Notes: generated from the sequence alone by a model not told the origin. 64,000 nt of DNA from Anomaloglossus baeobatrachus (GCF_048569485.1 NC_134361.1:172157383-172221382); one strand, 5' to 3'. Counted from the stretch's first letter, positions 45,563 to 57,299 are shown. Numbers and translations: made by a program.

Positions 45563-45653
45563 GCCATGTAGAATATCAAAGTTAGACAGTCCCGGGTCAA
45601 AAGTGGGCTCTCCGCTGCTGTTCCAGTCTTAGTATTTTGGGTGAAGTGGTGAC

Positions 45654-46061
45654 AACAGAGAGCACAAGAGAGTGGTGTTTTAATGCCGCGCCAATGGATC
45701 ACTTCAGATGATGTTCAGACCAGTGTTACTTTATTGTTTTCCAGGTCAACGCGTTTCTGGGGCATCTGCCCCCTTCATCAGGACCACCAAAGAAACAGAT
45801 AACATCCAATCTCCAATAAAGTAACACTGGTCTGAACATCATCTGAAGTGATCCATTGGCGCGGCATTAAAACACCACTCTCTTGTGCTCTCTGTTATCT
45901 ACCGTTTTGGTGGCTGCAGCCTTGGATTGTGTGATACATGCGATTACAGTAGTTGTGGCTTCTCACAACTACATCTGGTGAGTAGTTTCACTCCCCCACC
46001 CCCACCCCTCACATATTGGGGTAAGACCCTATGCGCTTGTTTTTCCACAGCTTTTTCTCCG
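45654..46061. mobile_element. Hammerhead-bearing retroelement insertion with inverted arms
   Basis: 408 bp flanked by an exact 15-bp duplication GGGTGAAGTGGTGAC (45639-45653 and 46062-46076). The left arm (about 45654-45732) is a near-perfect reverse complement of about 45822-45902, sharing AATAAAGTAACACTGG and CACCACTCTCTTGTGCTCTC. Between them, on the minus strand, lies a complete hammerhead motif. AATAAAG follows the ribozyme in each arm orientation. Coding-free. The clean duplication shows a fairly recent, target-primed type insertion. Confidence 0.85.
45744..45788 (-). ncRNA. Hammerhead ribozyme, minimal form with ACGCGT stem III
   Basis: On the minus strand, stem I GGTC (45785-45782) pairs with GACC (45747-45744). 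Core CTGATGA spans 45781-45775. Stem II is GGGG...CCCC. GAAA follows, then the palindrome ACGCGT as stem III, and the UU cleavage position. All core bases are present. Because stem III is a 6-bp palindrome without a loop, efficient cleavage would need two copies to pair or a tandem transcript. Confidence 0.75.
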
Positions 46062-46159
46062 GGGTGAAGTGGTGACGTCATATCATTTAACTTCCATCAC
46101 CACTGGAGGCAATCACAGAACTAAAACCAGTGATTGGCTGCAGTGTTCTTGACCTGATG

Positions 46160-46550
46160 TCATTAAAGTGCACATGAAACTTATGTTGTAATATATATCT
46201 TTATAGAGATTTGCTTCTTTTTTTCAATGAAGACAGTTTTTCCCATTAATGAGATAGGAGATGACAGTTGGTGCTTTTAATATTCTATGGAGAGGGGAGG
46301 GGCAAAGAGGATGGAGGAGCTAAAGGCCGACACAGGCATTCTTCTGCAAGTTCTCTTCAAACAATAGTTACATTTCTCCAACTATCTTTCTGAGCACCAA
46401 CTGCCATCTCCTATCTCAGTAATGGGAAAATGTGTATTCACTGAATATAGATTTTACCTGTGAATTGAGGATTTGAGAAAGAAAGATCAGCCCAGGACAA
46501 GAAAGAAGCTGATTTCTCTCATCAGATATATTACAAAGTTTTGTATCTTC
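46160..46550. mobile_element. Foldback element
   Basis: Ends are partly inverted: 'acttatgttgtaatatatat' on the left, and on the right the complement of 'caaaactttgtaatatatct'. The centre repeats 'gagataggagatgacagttg' against 'caactgccatctcctatctc'. No coding capacity. Confidence 0.6.
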
Positions 46551-46599
46551 ACATGTAATATTGATTTATGGGGAAAAAAAATATTTTTTTTTTACTTTT

Positions 46600-46882
46600 T
46601 ATGAATTTGTCCATTACATAAACATTGGTGGAATATCCTTAGAATAGTGTCAATGTCTGGTAAATAGGGGACAGGTGTCAAATCACTAGGGGCGGATGTG
46701 CAGTACCTGAGGCGGCCACTAAACAGTAGATGGAGCTGTGCAGATCTTGACGCCGGTGACACCGGGAACAACTGCTTGGCGGCGGTGCCGGGTATCAGAT
46801 CCCCACCGATCAGATATGGATGACCTATCCTAAGGATAGGTATTAGGCTATCAATGTTAATGTAGTGAACAATCTCTTTAAG
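46600..46882 (-). mobile_element. Diverged element of the 'gatggcctatcct' family
   Basis: Minus-strand start TAAAGAGATTGTTCACTACA, then ACATTGATAG and CTATCCTTAGGATAGG, as in the element at 1681-2058. The GC-rich interior has 'tcagatccccaccgatcag'. More eroded than that copy. Confidence 0.5.
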
Positions 46883-47480
46883 CATCACTAGATCTGGTAA
46901 TCAGTCCAGCAGAACCAAGACCCGAATACTCATAAATTCTGACAGCTCATATCCAAATGATAACATTAAGGAGCTTGCATAGGCCAATCCTAAGGCATCA
47001 ATGTGGTGTAGACATTAGTATGACACATATGGGAGGTGCGCGGCTGCCTGGAAAACAAGATTTATGAGGTGCTGAAAGCTAATATGTGGTATGTAATGTG
47101 CTGTAATGTGATTCTGCCTGCAGACACAACAACACAAGCATATCCAGTCTTAACTGTCCTTAACCTGATGTCTGTGGGTGGGTCTACAGTACTTTGTGGT
47201 CTGTCCTTTCCATTGTCTCTGCACAAAGCGAGTTCATCGCAGCCCCAGCACATACATTGTAGTCTTCATATTGGAGCCACAAGAGGGTTAGTCAGGAGAT
47301 GTAAAGTCCTTACATCTTGTCAGTCTCAGTAATCCGTGGTATGTGATCAGCATGTCTGTGTGCGTCTACACCTCTGCTTCCGAAGTACTCACAATGACCT
47401 GTTCTGCTTCTAGGAGTTGTCCACTTTAAGAAAACTTCTCTTTATATGTTCAGTTCTTTGTAAAAACAAACTTGTCTTTA
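46883..47480. other. No gene seen
   Basis: Unassigned; ends at TTA (47478-47480), the target duplication of the next element. Confidence 0.35.
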
Positions 47481-48214
47481 GGGTTTGTGCACAGGAGCGT
47501 CTAGATCAAACGTGTGGTTTTAACGGTTAGCATTCATACCATGTTTTTCTATGTCCAATTTTGTAAAAAATCCATGACATACCCGATATTGATACGAAAG
47601 TTGGATCAAAATTGGCAATGGGTCTGTGGAAAACATCAGATAACATCGAGTATAGTTTGATTTTCACGAAGTGACTAGATATGAATGGACCCGTTGAAGT
47701 TCGGGTTCTGTGAGTTCAGCCGGACTTTAGTTAAAGTTATGTTCCGGACCAGGACTTGACCTGAACCCTATTGGAAGTCAATGATTGGGCAAGTCGGGTT
47801 TCGGCCCAATTGCAGCCAGCCATAAATGGAGCACTTCCAGGGAAGGAAGGGCGACGTTTTTGAGGAGGTTTTGGACACACTGCATAAAAAAAATGTTGTT
47901 TTCACCCCAAGTGAGAGCCATTCAAACACTTGAAGCGGCTCGCACTGGGTTGAGCGCCGAGCGTACCCGAGCACAGCGATGCTCGATCAAGTGGCCAGCG
48001 TACGGAAAGCACCCAAACTCCAAATTCGAAAACATGTTCGATACAATCCCGAACCTTTGGGTTCGCTCATCTCTAAAAGTGACTTAATGGAGAAGATGGA
48101 GAACCTTTTTTTTATTCTCCACCCCTGATGGCACTCCGATCAGAGTTTGATTGAAATTTGATCAGAGTCTGATCAGAATAATCGGACCATTTTCTCGGTT
48201 GTGTGCATGAGCCC
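47481..48214. mobile_element. Harbinger-like TIR element, split by a hAT element
   Basis: Ends are GGGTTTGTGCACAGGAGC and, complemented, GGGCTCATGCACACAACC. TTA flanks both sides (47478-47480, 48215-48217). The interior includes TTGATTGAAATTTGATCAGA. Its middle, 47676-48075, is a separate insertion. Confidence 0.65.
47676..48075. mobile_element. hAT-like miniature element
   Basis: 400 bp. The left end TAGATATGAATGGACCC and the complemented right end TAGAGATGAGCGAACCC match at 14 of 17 bases. The 8-bp target duplication GAAGTGAC/AAAGTGAC has one change. An 8-bp target and TAGAGATGAGC-type ends fit hAT. No transposase. Confidence 0.75.
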
Positions 48215-48292
48215 TTACTTAACCTCTGGAGGTCTAGTGTTGAATCTGTGCTAGTGCCCCCATCTCTGAGCTCAGTGGCTCAGCCCATGTAG

Positions 48293-49305
48293 ATGTGGCG
48301 CCCCTGAGGCTTCAGTCATCACAGGGTACTGCACCCCACCAGAGTTTCAGTATTCATCTCGGTTACGGAGGAGGTCATTGACAGTAAAACCGCCACAACC
48401 CACTGGGCTAGGTTTGAGACATTAGTGATGGCCACACTCCAATGTAGTGGACCATTTGCTCACTAGTTCAGGAACCCGGGGGGAGGAGCTAGACACTGGG
48501 GAGCAAGGCAACACACACACACTTACAAAGAGTCTAGTCCAGAACAGGAAACAAGTGAGACGCAGGAGGACACGGTCACTGAGGGGAGAGCTTATAGCTC
48601 CCTTAGGGCCGGCGCCCACCTCAGGGTGCGGAGCCCTAAGCTAGTGGGCACTGCAAGTCCCGCCAGCAGAATCCGCCAGGCAGATGATTTCAAGTCTTTT
48701 GGCCCATACACAGCGCCAGAGCAGCACATAGAGCCAGGAGTTTTTTTGTTTTTACATAGAGCCAGGAGTTGTAACCATAGGGCGGCTCCATCTACGGACT
48801 CGCGCTGCCTGCTATACGGGATGGGGGACTGAACAAACCTCAAGGACTCAGGTCCCAGCGTAGTTTCAAGCCACAGGGACTCGCACAACACGGCGCAGGG
48901 AGGAAGGACTCACTGAAAGAAACACCGGTTCTGACCTCCGAACTATCCGAGATCGGCTGGAGCCCATGACAGCGGAGTCCGGCAGTCCAAAGGAGGTGAC
49001 ATCTCAGTGAGAAAAGAACTTAAACTGCACCTGCTGTGTCGTCTGATCCTTTCCGCGCCCCTTCATTACAGTGGACTACTACTCCCCACATCCTCTCGGG
49101 GCCTAAGCTCTGCCTGTGGAGAGCTATACCATCCGAGTTGTGTTGTCATCTGCCCCAGAGAAGGCCTCCTGCAGTGGCAGCTAATACCTGGCCCCGTATC
49201 ACAGGTGGCGTCATGAATAACTACCATCCCCCTATAATCATCATCCCCATCTTTTAATTGACACCAACGGGGTCACGGAACCGGGCCAGGCCGCTGTGAC
49301 ATCCC
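48293..49305 (+). mobile_element. Probable LTR of a gypsy-like element (fossil)
   Basis: TGTGGCGCCCCTGAGGCTTC at 48293 and 'gggtcacggaaccgggccag...gctgtgaca' to about 49305 are start and end strings I recall from abundant frog gypsy-type LTRs. No coding region is attached and no target duplication was found, so it may be a truncated or old solo LTR. It looks eroded. Confidence 0.4.
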
Positions 49306-49584
49306 CCAACCGGCCTGGTGACGGGTAGCCCTCACCCCAGACACCCCGTGGGCACGTCATAGATAGCACAAGCCGCTCAGAGTCGCAGAGCTCAGTGACT
49401 GGCAGCAGCAATGTTGTCACCGCTGCAGCCAAATAAGAATAAGTGTGCACTGGACCCTAGGAGGGGAAGGAAAGAATAGCTTCTTTTTTTACACCAATTG
49501 TATTTTTGTCTAAATTCACACGTTAACTCCGACTGGTGATTCTCTCCAAAATATACTAAACATGGCTGCTGCCACTACCTGTAC

Positions 49585-49680
49585 TATTGATTTATTTATT
49601 GATTTATTTAATTTGCTTATATAGCGCCATTCAATCCACGGCGTTGTACACACATCATCCTCCTTGTCTGTAAATCATGC
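49585..49680 (-). mobile_element. LINE/SINE 3' tail
   Basis: On the minus strand AATGGCGCTATATAAGCAAA is followed by (AAAT)n/(AATC)n-like simple repeat, the same tail as at 7174 and 11922. Only the tail is recognisable. Confidence 0.6.
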
Positions 49681-51182
49681 AGGAAAAATCCAGAACAAAC
49701 CTGAACACAGTCCTACGAAAATCAGGAGTGACTGAACACAATAAAGAATTGGGTGTATTCTGCAAATTTACAGCGATACGTTGACAAGTTACGGCTGCAC
49801 TCACGCTGCGTTTGGAAAGCTGCCAGAGAATATGTTACAAATACCAATTAGACCCCTAATTACCTGACACGAAGAATGCTCGTTTGTTCTGCCAGGCCCA
49901 TAAACTAAGGTACAGGGTTTTTTTTTTCTTTTTCCTGCATAGTACATTGTATTCTGCACATAGGCATCCACTAAAAAAATGTATACCTTGTAGTATTTTT
50001 TCTACATGTTAGCCTATGGGCAACACTTGTCTATGTATGCATGTTCAGGGGAAGACATATGTGCTATCTGTCGGGCAATCTTCCTGACATATATGTCTGA
50101 CGTACACTATGAAAGCACTCTAAGTAGAAGCACCTAATGCCAAGAAGCAGCTGCCAAAGCCAACAGCATAAAATAGGTAGCTTTCGTCCTAAGTGGCAGG
50201 AGGGTAGTTATGCAACATAACCAGGAATAAATGCCAAGCAATTAGCTAAAGATAGCTGTGTCTCTGATATGCCAGAGCATACAGATGCTCAGCGTAAAGC
50301 GCAACGCAAGAGTGACAATGGGGATGGTATAGAAGGAAGGCCCTAGCAATAGAGAGAGGGGAGAAGGGATACCTGCAACTAACCTGAGTCTGTACCCTAT
50401 GCTGCCTAATGTCGCTATACAGGTCCTTCCCCCCATCGCCGTCACATACCTAGGCCCTTGCCCTGGACTCACACTGGCTAGTGAGAAGCCAGCAAGAGCA
50501 CTGGTCTCACCACTACAATAACAAGATACAAGGTGGGGGAAAAAGACACAAAAAGAAAAACACTCCAAGCTTCTTCAATGCAGCAAAACATCACAGCTGC
50601 AATAGTCAGGACTCCTCAGCTTCTTCCAGAAACTGGCTGCTTCCAAAGTAGTCAGCATAAAAATAAGATTCATAACACCTACAGCACTAAAAGAAAGTAG
50701 ATACATTCAAATACCAGTTGTAGACCTGCAAACAATAAGGAGTTGGGACCTTTTTGTCCCAGACTCACTAGAGGTCTCCCCAGAGGAGGACATACTCATG
50801 CCATTCTCTCATCGGTATAGAGCAGAGTATAACTGCCTGGAAGCAATATGGGGATAGTCCAGGTTCTCCTGAGGCCGAGTTCACATGGGAGTATTTCACA
50901 GTCTGAATATTGACTGCAGTTCCCAGAGTGTCTGTGGGTTTTTCGACACAAGCTTAAAGCTACATATGTGTTTATGAGTCTGTATGTTCAGTTTAGGTGA
51001 CATGTAGTCAGTCCAGGCATTGCGGTACCTACACGGACTGTCAAATACCCTCACGAAAATGTTGCCTTAAAAACACCAGCTGTGTATGAAGTCTGGTGGT
51101 CACTAATAGGGTTAAATTCTGTGTCCCAGCACTCTTGATAGCCATCACGTTTTGCCCCATATTCCTTGATTGGTTTTCATTG
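49681..51182. other. No gene seen
   Basis: About 1.5 kb with no recognised gene or repeat end. The minus frame 50242-50568 has no domain. Confidence 0.35.
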
Positions 51183-51894
51183 TTTAAAAGGAAACTGTTG
51201 CCAGGTTTTTCCCTTATGAACTGTGGCCAGCACCAGTGAGCCCTTATATACAGCATTCCATAGTACTGGATATAAGAGCCCAGGCCGCTCTGTATAACGT
51301 AAAAAAAAACACCTTTATTATACTCACCTAAGGGGTGTTCCGGTCCAATGGGTATCGCTGCTCTTGGCCCGGTGCCTCCTCCAACTTGTGAGATCGCCGT
51401 CCTCCTGCCCAGCCCTGTGTGCATTACGCGTCCTATGTCATTCAAAGAGGCCTCCATTGCACTCCTGTGCATGCACAATTTCATCTGCCCGGCTGAGAGA
51501 AAATCAAAGTACTGTAGTGCGCATGCACGGGCGGTATCTCACCTTTCATCGCGCCTGCTCATTACAGTACTTCCCTGCCCTCGGTAGTGCAGATCAAAGT
51601 GCGCCTGCGCAGGAAAGCAATGAATGCCTCTATGTGAATGACACAGGACGTGTCATGTACATTGTTCTGGACAGGAGGAATCACGATCGCAAGAAGAGAG
51701 GAGGTGCTGGATTGAGAGCAGCGACACCCATTGTACTAAAAGCACCCCCTAGGTGATTATTATACAGGTGTTTTTTACATTCTACAGTGCGGTCTGGGCT
51801 CTTATATACAATATTCTAGAATACTGAATATAAGGGCTCACTGGTGGTGGCCGCAGCTCATTAGGGAAAAACTTGGCGACAGGTTCCCTTTAAA
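51183..51894. mobile_element. Large foldback element (about 0.7 kb)
   Basis: The left part TTTAAAAGGAAACTGTTGCC and the complemented right part TTTAAAGGGAACCTGTCGCC are matched along most of their length. Shared pieces include TGAGCCCTTATAT, AGTA.TGGATATAAGAGCCC and the CACCTTTATTATACTCACCT type. CpG-rich interior. Open frames on both strands are by-products. Confidence 0.75.
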
Positions 51895-52020
51895 TGAATG
51901 GGGTTTTTGCCTCATCTTTACCTCTGTAGCCAATAGGATTTTTCGGTGTTCCCATATATATTTACCGTATATTATGCTGTAGGATCCATCCCTCTTTCCC
52001 CAGTACCCTGGGATCTCCCT

Positions 52021-52606
52021 AAAGGGGGCTTTACACGCTGTGACATCGCTAATGCGGAGTCGTTGGGGTCACGGAATTTGTGACGCACATCCGGCCGCAT
52101 TAGCGATGTTTCTGCATGTGACACCGATGAGCAATTTTGCATCGTTGCAAAAACGTGCAAAATCGCTCATCGGTGACATGGGGGTCCATTCTCGATTATC
52201 GTTACTGCAGCAGTAACGATGTAGTTTGTCGCTCCTGCGGCAGCATACATCGCTACGTGTGGCGCCGCAGGAACGAGGAAGCTCTCCTTACCTGCCTCCC
52301 GGCCACTATGCGGAAGGAAGGAGGTGGGCGGGATGTTCGTCCCGCTCATCTCCGCCCCTCCGCTTCTATTGGGCGGCGGTTCAGTGACGCTGCTGTGACG
52401 TCGCGGTAACGCTGAACGAACCGCCCCCTTAGAAAGGAGGCGGTTCGCCGGTGACAGCGACGTCGCCGGGCAGGTAAGTATGTGTGACAGGTCTGGGTGA
52501 TGTTGTGCGGCACGGGCAGCAATTTGCCCCTGTCGCGCAACAGATGGGGGCGGGTACCCACACTAGCGATATCAGGACCGATATTGCAGTGTGTAAAGCC
52601 TGCTTT
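52021..52606. mobile_element. Harbinger-like miniature element (GGGGGCTTTACACGCTG)
   Basis: The left end AAAGGGGGCTTTACACGCTG and complemented right end AAAGCAGGCTTTACACACTG match. The CTCCGCCCCTCCGCT and ATTGG core is near 52350-52370. The exact target triplet is blurred. Same superfamily as 21775. Confidence 0.8.
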
Positions 52607-53019
52607 AGACTATAATGACATATCAATCATATTAGGTACAACTTGTATTTGTCCTGGGGTTGAAGCTCTTGACATTCATCCATGTAATGTTACACAGCAG
52701 ATTGTAAACTAATCTCTTTATGGAAGCCAACATGACCGTTCATCTTTGTGGCTCAGGTGGGTGCTGACAAGTCAGTCTCGTCTCCTTAGATAATGACTGA
52801 ATATTATACCGGTTTAGCAACATATTCTACATAGTGTCCTGCACATTCCAGGAATGTATTGATGCCACCGGCGAATACTTGTGATTCCCCTCCTCTTCTA
52901 ATACTCGTGCACTCTACGTACATATTCATTGGATATCAGCATTTACAAACTGCGTTTTTAAGGCTTTATGAAAAGAAAAATAATAGACAAAAACTTAAAA
53001 TACACAGAAAGTCAGCTAC
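52607..53019. other. No gene seen
   Basis: Unassigned. Confidence 0.35.
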
Positions 53020-53379
53020 TTAAAGGGAATTTGACAGCAGATTTTTGCTACCTCATCTGACAGCAACATACTGTAGGCAAGGATATTCTGAATCCAACGA
53101 TGTATCACATAGATTACTGGGTGCAGCCGTTCTGTCACAATCAAAGGATTGAGTTTTAAGCATGTAGCTGAGCCCAGGGAGCTGTCCTGCCCACTCCAGG
53201 CTCTCAATAGAGATTATACATTGACTGTGAGGTGTCAATCACAGCAGGGGGGTGTCAGACTGCTGTTCGCGTGAGTTCACACACAGATATGAGAGGCACA
53301 GTTGCTTTTTGCTTTTTAACTCTTACAGCATGCTGTCTTCAGATTGCATAGCAAAAATCTGCTGACAGATTCCCTTTAA
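53020..53379. mobile_element. TIR miniature element, GTCAGCAG family (copy 4)
   Basis: TTAAAGGGAATTTGACAGCA at the left and, complemented, TTAAAGGGAATCTGTCAGCA at the right. Uninterrupted version of the element at 37878-38840, about 360 bp. Confidence 0.8.
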
Positions 53380-53484
53380 CAAACAAAACTACAATCTGAT
53401 TGGATAATATGTAACTGGGTGGATCTCAGGGTTGCTGGCTCATATTGGTATTATCTTAGATGACTAGTAAAGATAAACACAACA

Positions 53485-54120
53485 CTTTGGCCTTGATTCA
53501 TGAAGACTGGTGATTTTCATACTGGTCTTGATAAGGTTAAGTGTTGGCAACAGAAGCACCAAATTCATTGAGAGGTGTAAGCCTCCTAATGAATAAGGAG
53601 CATCTATAAAGTGGTGTGCATATCTGTGCGGAACAGCCATGTTCATCAGGAAGGAGCTGAACTGTAGCGCCACACCCTCACCACGCCTCCATCCCACCCT
53701 AGCTCTGCCCATTTTGGCGGAGCCTGGTGAAAATAGCGGAAACATTGATTTGTGCTAGTCAGGCAAAAAAAAAAATCCTAATTTCATTTCACACAGTTTT
53801 TAAATTTTTGTCTTTTTCATAACAGTTTTGCCCAGCTCCACAAAAATGGGCAGAAGTTGGATTGTATGGTGGTTGTCTAATTCATAACCAGCGCATCATT
53901 CATTACACCACAATTCTTACTCCAGTCCCTGACTGGATAATGATGTGTGATCAGGAGCACACTACTTGTCAGACACTCCTGATTCATTGAGAGGAGGGCA
54001 CCTTTTAATGAATTTTAAGCGTCTGACTCCTACATGCCCCACATCCAAATCGGCATTGTTCATGCCATCCCTGATTAAACAGGATTAATTGCAAAATAAT
54101 AGGATTGGTCAGTTTAAGGT
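53485..54120. mobile_element. Diverged interspersed repeat ('gattcatgaag' type)
   Basis: Begins CTTGATTCATGAAGACTGG and later has CTCCTGATTCATTGAGAGG and 'gcgtctgactcctacatgcc', in the same order as the split copy at 18940-21296. No coding capacity. Confidence 0.4.
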
Positions 54121-54590
54121 TTTAGATTAGGCCTGAATTTTACACCTCTTGTAAAAAAATGATAAAAAAATAAGTTTAATATTTGAACATCTCCATAATA
54201 TTCCATCCAAGAGCCACCACCACTGTCAGACCTTCATGCTGGTACTTGATCCCTCCGTCAACAGGAATGTTTGGCTCATGTCTTGAAGACAGCTGTGGGT
54301 TCATTACAGTCAAACATGAAACAAGTGTAAATTGACTTCCAAGATGACTCAAAGGACATCTGACGGTCTCTTAATCTGACAACAGGAATTCGAATGGCCA
54401 AAATAAGAAAGCAGGTAGGAAAATAAAGATTTTCCCAATATATTGCTGACCTATCCATGGCATGCGGTTGCTAAATACTGCAGCTCATCTCAGCTGATAG
54501 GTGGGGGTGCCAGGTGTCTGACTCCCGGCTATCTGTTATTGATGACCTGTCTTACAATCCTACAATCTCTGCCCCATAAGCATAGTGTAA
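54121..54590. other. No gene seen
   Basis: Unassigned; ends at TAA (54588-54590), the target duplication of the next element. Confidence 0.35.
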
Positions 54591-55064
54591 GGGGGGCTTT
54601 ACACGTTGCGACATCGCCACCGATATATCGTCGGGGTCACGTCGTTAGTGACGCGCATCCGGCGTCGGTAGCAACATCGCAACGTGTAAATCTTAGGTGC
54701 GACGATGAACGAGCACAGAAGCGTAAAATATCGCTGATCTGTGTAACGTCGTTCATTTCCATAATGTCGGTTCGACCGCAGGTACGATGTTTTTTGTCGT
54801 TCCTGCAGCTCCACACATCGCTGCGTGTAAACCTACAGGAGCGACAAACATCTCCTTACCTGCATCCCGACAGCAATGCGGAAGGGAGAAGGTGGGCGGG
54901 ATGTTATGTCCCGCTCATCTCCGCCCCTCCGCTTCTATTGGCCGGCCGATTAGTGACGTCGCGGTGATGTCGCTGTGACGCCGAACGCACCTCCCCTTTG
55001 AAGGAGGGATTGTTTGGCAGTCACAGCAATGTCGCCGAGCAGGTATGTGCGTGTAAAGCCCGCC
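54591..55064. mobile_element. Harbinger-like miniature element (GGGGGGCTTTACACGTTGCG)
   Basis: 474 bp with TAA on both sides (54588-54590, 55065-55067). The complemented right end reads GGCGGGCTTTACACGCACAT. The CTCCGCCCCTCCGCT/ATTGG core is near 54918-54940. Several open frames are by-products. Confidence 0.85.
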
Positions 55065-55071
55065 TAAGTAT

Positions 55072-55445
55072 TTTAAAGGGGTTGTCCAGGTCTGAGAGCA
55101 AAGTCTGCAGTCACTACATGTGAATTACACAGTTCTAAATGATGACCGTGTGTGATGTGCATGCTACCATGATTTCCTGGAACATCCGATGCATGCCAAC
55201 AGTCACATGACCACATGTATGCAATTTATATACATACAGTCATGAGCCGACAGTCTTTTCTGGCTTTTTTCAATGGAAGTGAATTGAGAGAAACCGAACC
55301 CAACTAGTCGGCATGTGACCATATGTATATATATCACACAAATGTGGTCATGTAACTGCTTGCTCGCACCGGCAATAGTGGAGTATCTTGCCAGCTCATA
55401 GAGTGACTGCAGACTTTGCCCTCAAACCTTGACTACCCCTTTAAA
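55072..55445. mobile_element. TIR miniature element, TTTAAAGGGGTTGTCCAGGTC type
   Basis: TTTAAAGGGGTTGTCCAGGT at the left; the right end complements to TTTAAAGGGGTAGTCAAGGT. Both continue with GCAAAGTCTGCAGTCACT. The centre holds a mirrored CATGTGACCA motif. Confidence 0.8.
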
Positions 55446-55763
55446 TATATATTTTAGGATAACGACAAGAAAACTAGTCAGCATAAAAATGCATCACAGC
55501 GAGCTGATAACTGCCCAAAAGAAATTCTAACAATGCCAAGGGCACAGTGCTTTTATAAGATGGACTGACTACATGATAGGAAACAAAAGAGTGTAAGTCA
55601 AAGTTTTGAGCATTAGTTATATATTTTAGTTTATTGGTTCTGTCTGAATTGTATGTATCTACTATTGTTAGAGAGTATGTCATCTGACCTTAGGGGTGTA
55701 GGAGGTTTTATTTGGAGACCAGTCATCCAAGAAGGTGTTTATTCTTTGTAAAAGTCTGCTTTA
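55446..55763. other. No gene seen
   Basis: Unassigned. Confidence 0.35.
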
Positions 55764-56333
55764 AAGGGTGCTTTACATGCTGCGACATCGCTAACGATAT
55801 ATCGTCGGGGTCACGTCGGTAGTGACGCACATCCGGCGCCGTTAGCGACATCACAGCGTGTGACACCAAGGAGCGATGATCAACGAGCGCAAAAACGTGA
55901 ATAATCGTTGCTCGTTGACATATCGCTCCTTTTCCAAATATCAGTGATGGTGCATGCCGCTGGTTGTTCCTCGTTCCTGCAGTATCACACATCGCTATGT
56001 GTGACACCGCAGGAGCGACGAACATCTCCTTACCTGCATCCACCGGCAATGAGGAAGGAAGAAGGTGGGAGGCATGTTCCGGCCGCTCATCTCCGCCCCT
56101 CCTCTGCTATTGGACGGCTGCCGTGTGACGTTGCTGTGACGCCGCACGAACCGCCCCCTTAGAAAAGAGGCGGATCGCCGGCCACAGTGACGTCGCAGGG
56201 AAGGTAAGTCCGTGTGACGGGTGTTAGTGATGTTGTGTGCCACGGGCAGCGATTTGCCCCTGATGCACAACCGACCGGGGTGGGTGCGCTTGCTAGCGAT
56301 ATCGGTACCGATATTGCAGCGTGTAAAGTACCC
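55764..56333. mobile_element. Harbinger-like miniature element (AGGGTGCTTTACATGCTGCG)
   Basis: The complemented right end reads AGGGTACTTTACACGCTGCA. TTA lies at each edge with a one-base ambiguity at the left. The interior has ATCTCCGCCCCTCCTCTGCT and ATTGG near 56090-56112. Several long chance frames cross it. Confidence 0.8.
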
Positions 56334-56340
56334 TTTAGGC

Positions 56341-57290
56341 TCGATCACATTTGTATATATATCGGACGAGTGATATCCAATGTGTTATTGGATAGCACTC
56401 GAACCAGTGTTATTCTATGGGGCAGTGCTGATCTGCATTCTCTTTCTGATGCCTATTCGGAAGTTGTGATTTGCAGTGTAAATCAGATGATGTGCACCCA
56501 TTCAAGTCTATGGAAGAGTGAAAAACAACGGACTGTACTCACATCATATCGGACTCACAGAATGGAGATGTTCTCCATCTTCCCCTCACAGTGTGCTCTG
56601 ATTTTCACATCCGAAAGAATCAGATAACTCTAAGGGGTACTTTGCACGCTGCAACATCGCAATTCGATTTCTGCCATGCCGAGCGTGATATTACCCGCCC
56701 CCGTCGCAGCAGCGATATCTTGTGATAGCTGCCGTAGTGAACATTATCGCTACGGCAGCTTCACATGCACTTACCTGCCCTGCGACGTCGCTCTGGCCGG
56801 CGACCCGCCTCCTTTCTAAGGGGGCGGGTCGTGCGGCGTCACAGCGACGTCACACGGCAGGCAGCCAATAGAAGCGGAGGGGCGGAGATGAGCAGGACGT
56901 AAACATCCCGCCCACCTCCGTCCTTCCGCATTGCCGGCGTGAGCTGCAGGACGCAGGTACGCTGATGTTCCTCGCTCCTGCGGCTTCTCACACAGCGATG
57001 TATGCTGCCGCAGGGGAATGAGGAACAACATCGGACCGTCGCTGCAGCTAAATTATGAAAATGTCGGACACTACACCGATGATACGATTACGACGCTTTT
57101 GCGCTCGTTAATCGTATCAAAAAGGATTTACACACTCCGATATCGACAGCGACGCCGGATGTGCGTCACTTTCGATTTGACCCCACCTACATCGCACCTT
57201 CGATGTCGTAGTGTGCAAAGTACCCCTAAGTTGGAACTCTAATCAAACTCGGATAAGAGTTTAATCAGTGTTTTTCCAATAATTAATCCG
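56341..57290. mobile_element. Older TIR-type element split by a Harbinger-like insertion
   Basis: 56341-56633 contains 'gtgatatccaatgtgttattgg' and 'tcaagtctatggaagagtg', typical of a GC-moderate frog miniature element. The sequence resumes after 57229 with TTGGAACTCTAATCAAACTC. The break is the TAA duplication of the insert. The ends of the older element are not certain. Confidence 0.4.
56634..57226 (-). mobile_element. Harbinger-like miniature element (inverted sister of 21775-22366)
   Basis: 593 bp with TAA on both sides (56631-56633, 57227-57229). Ends are GGGGTACTTTGCACGCTGCA and, complemented, GGGGTACTTTGCACACTACG. The interior runs opposite to the copies at 21775 and 25956, with CCAATAGAAGCGGAGGGGCG near 56865. 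Confidence 0.85.
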
Positions 57291-57299
57291 ATTCTCTTG

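Noticed and set aside
46500-46530. Minus-strand CTGATGAGAGAAATC as a hammerhead core
   Set aside because: GAAA follows with no room for stem II; it belongs to a foldback element.
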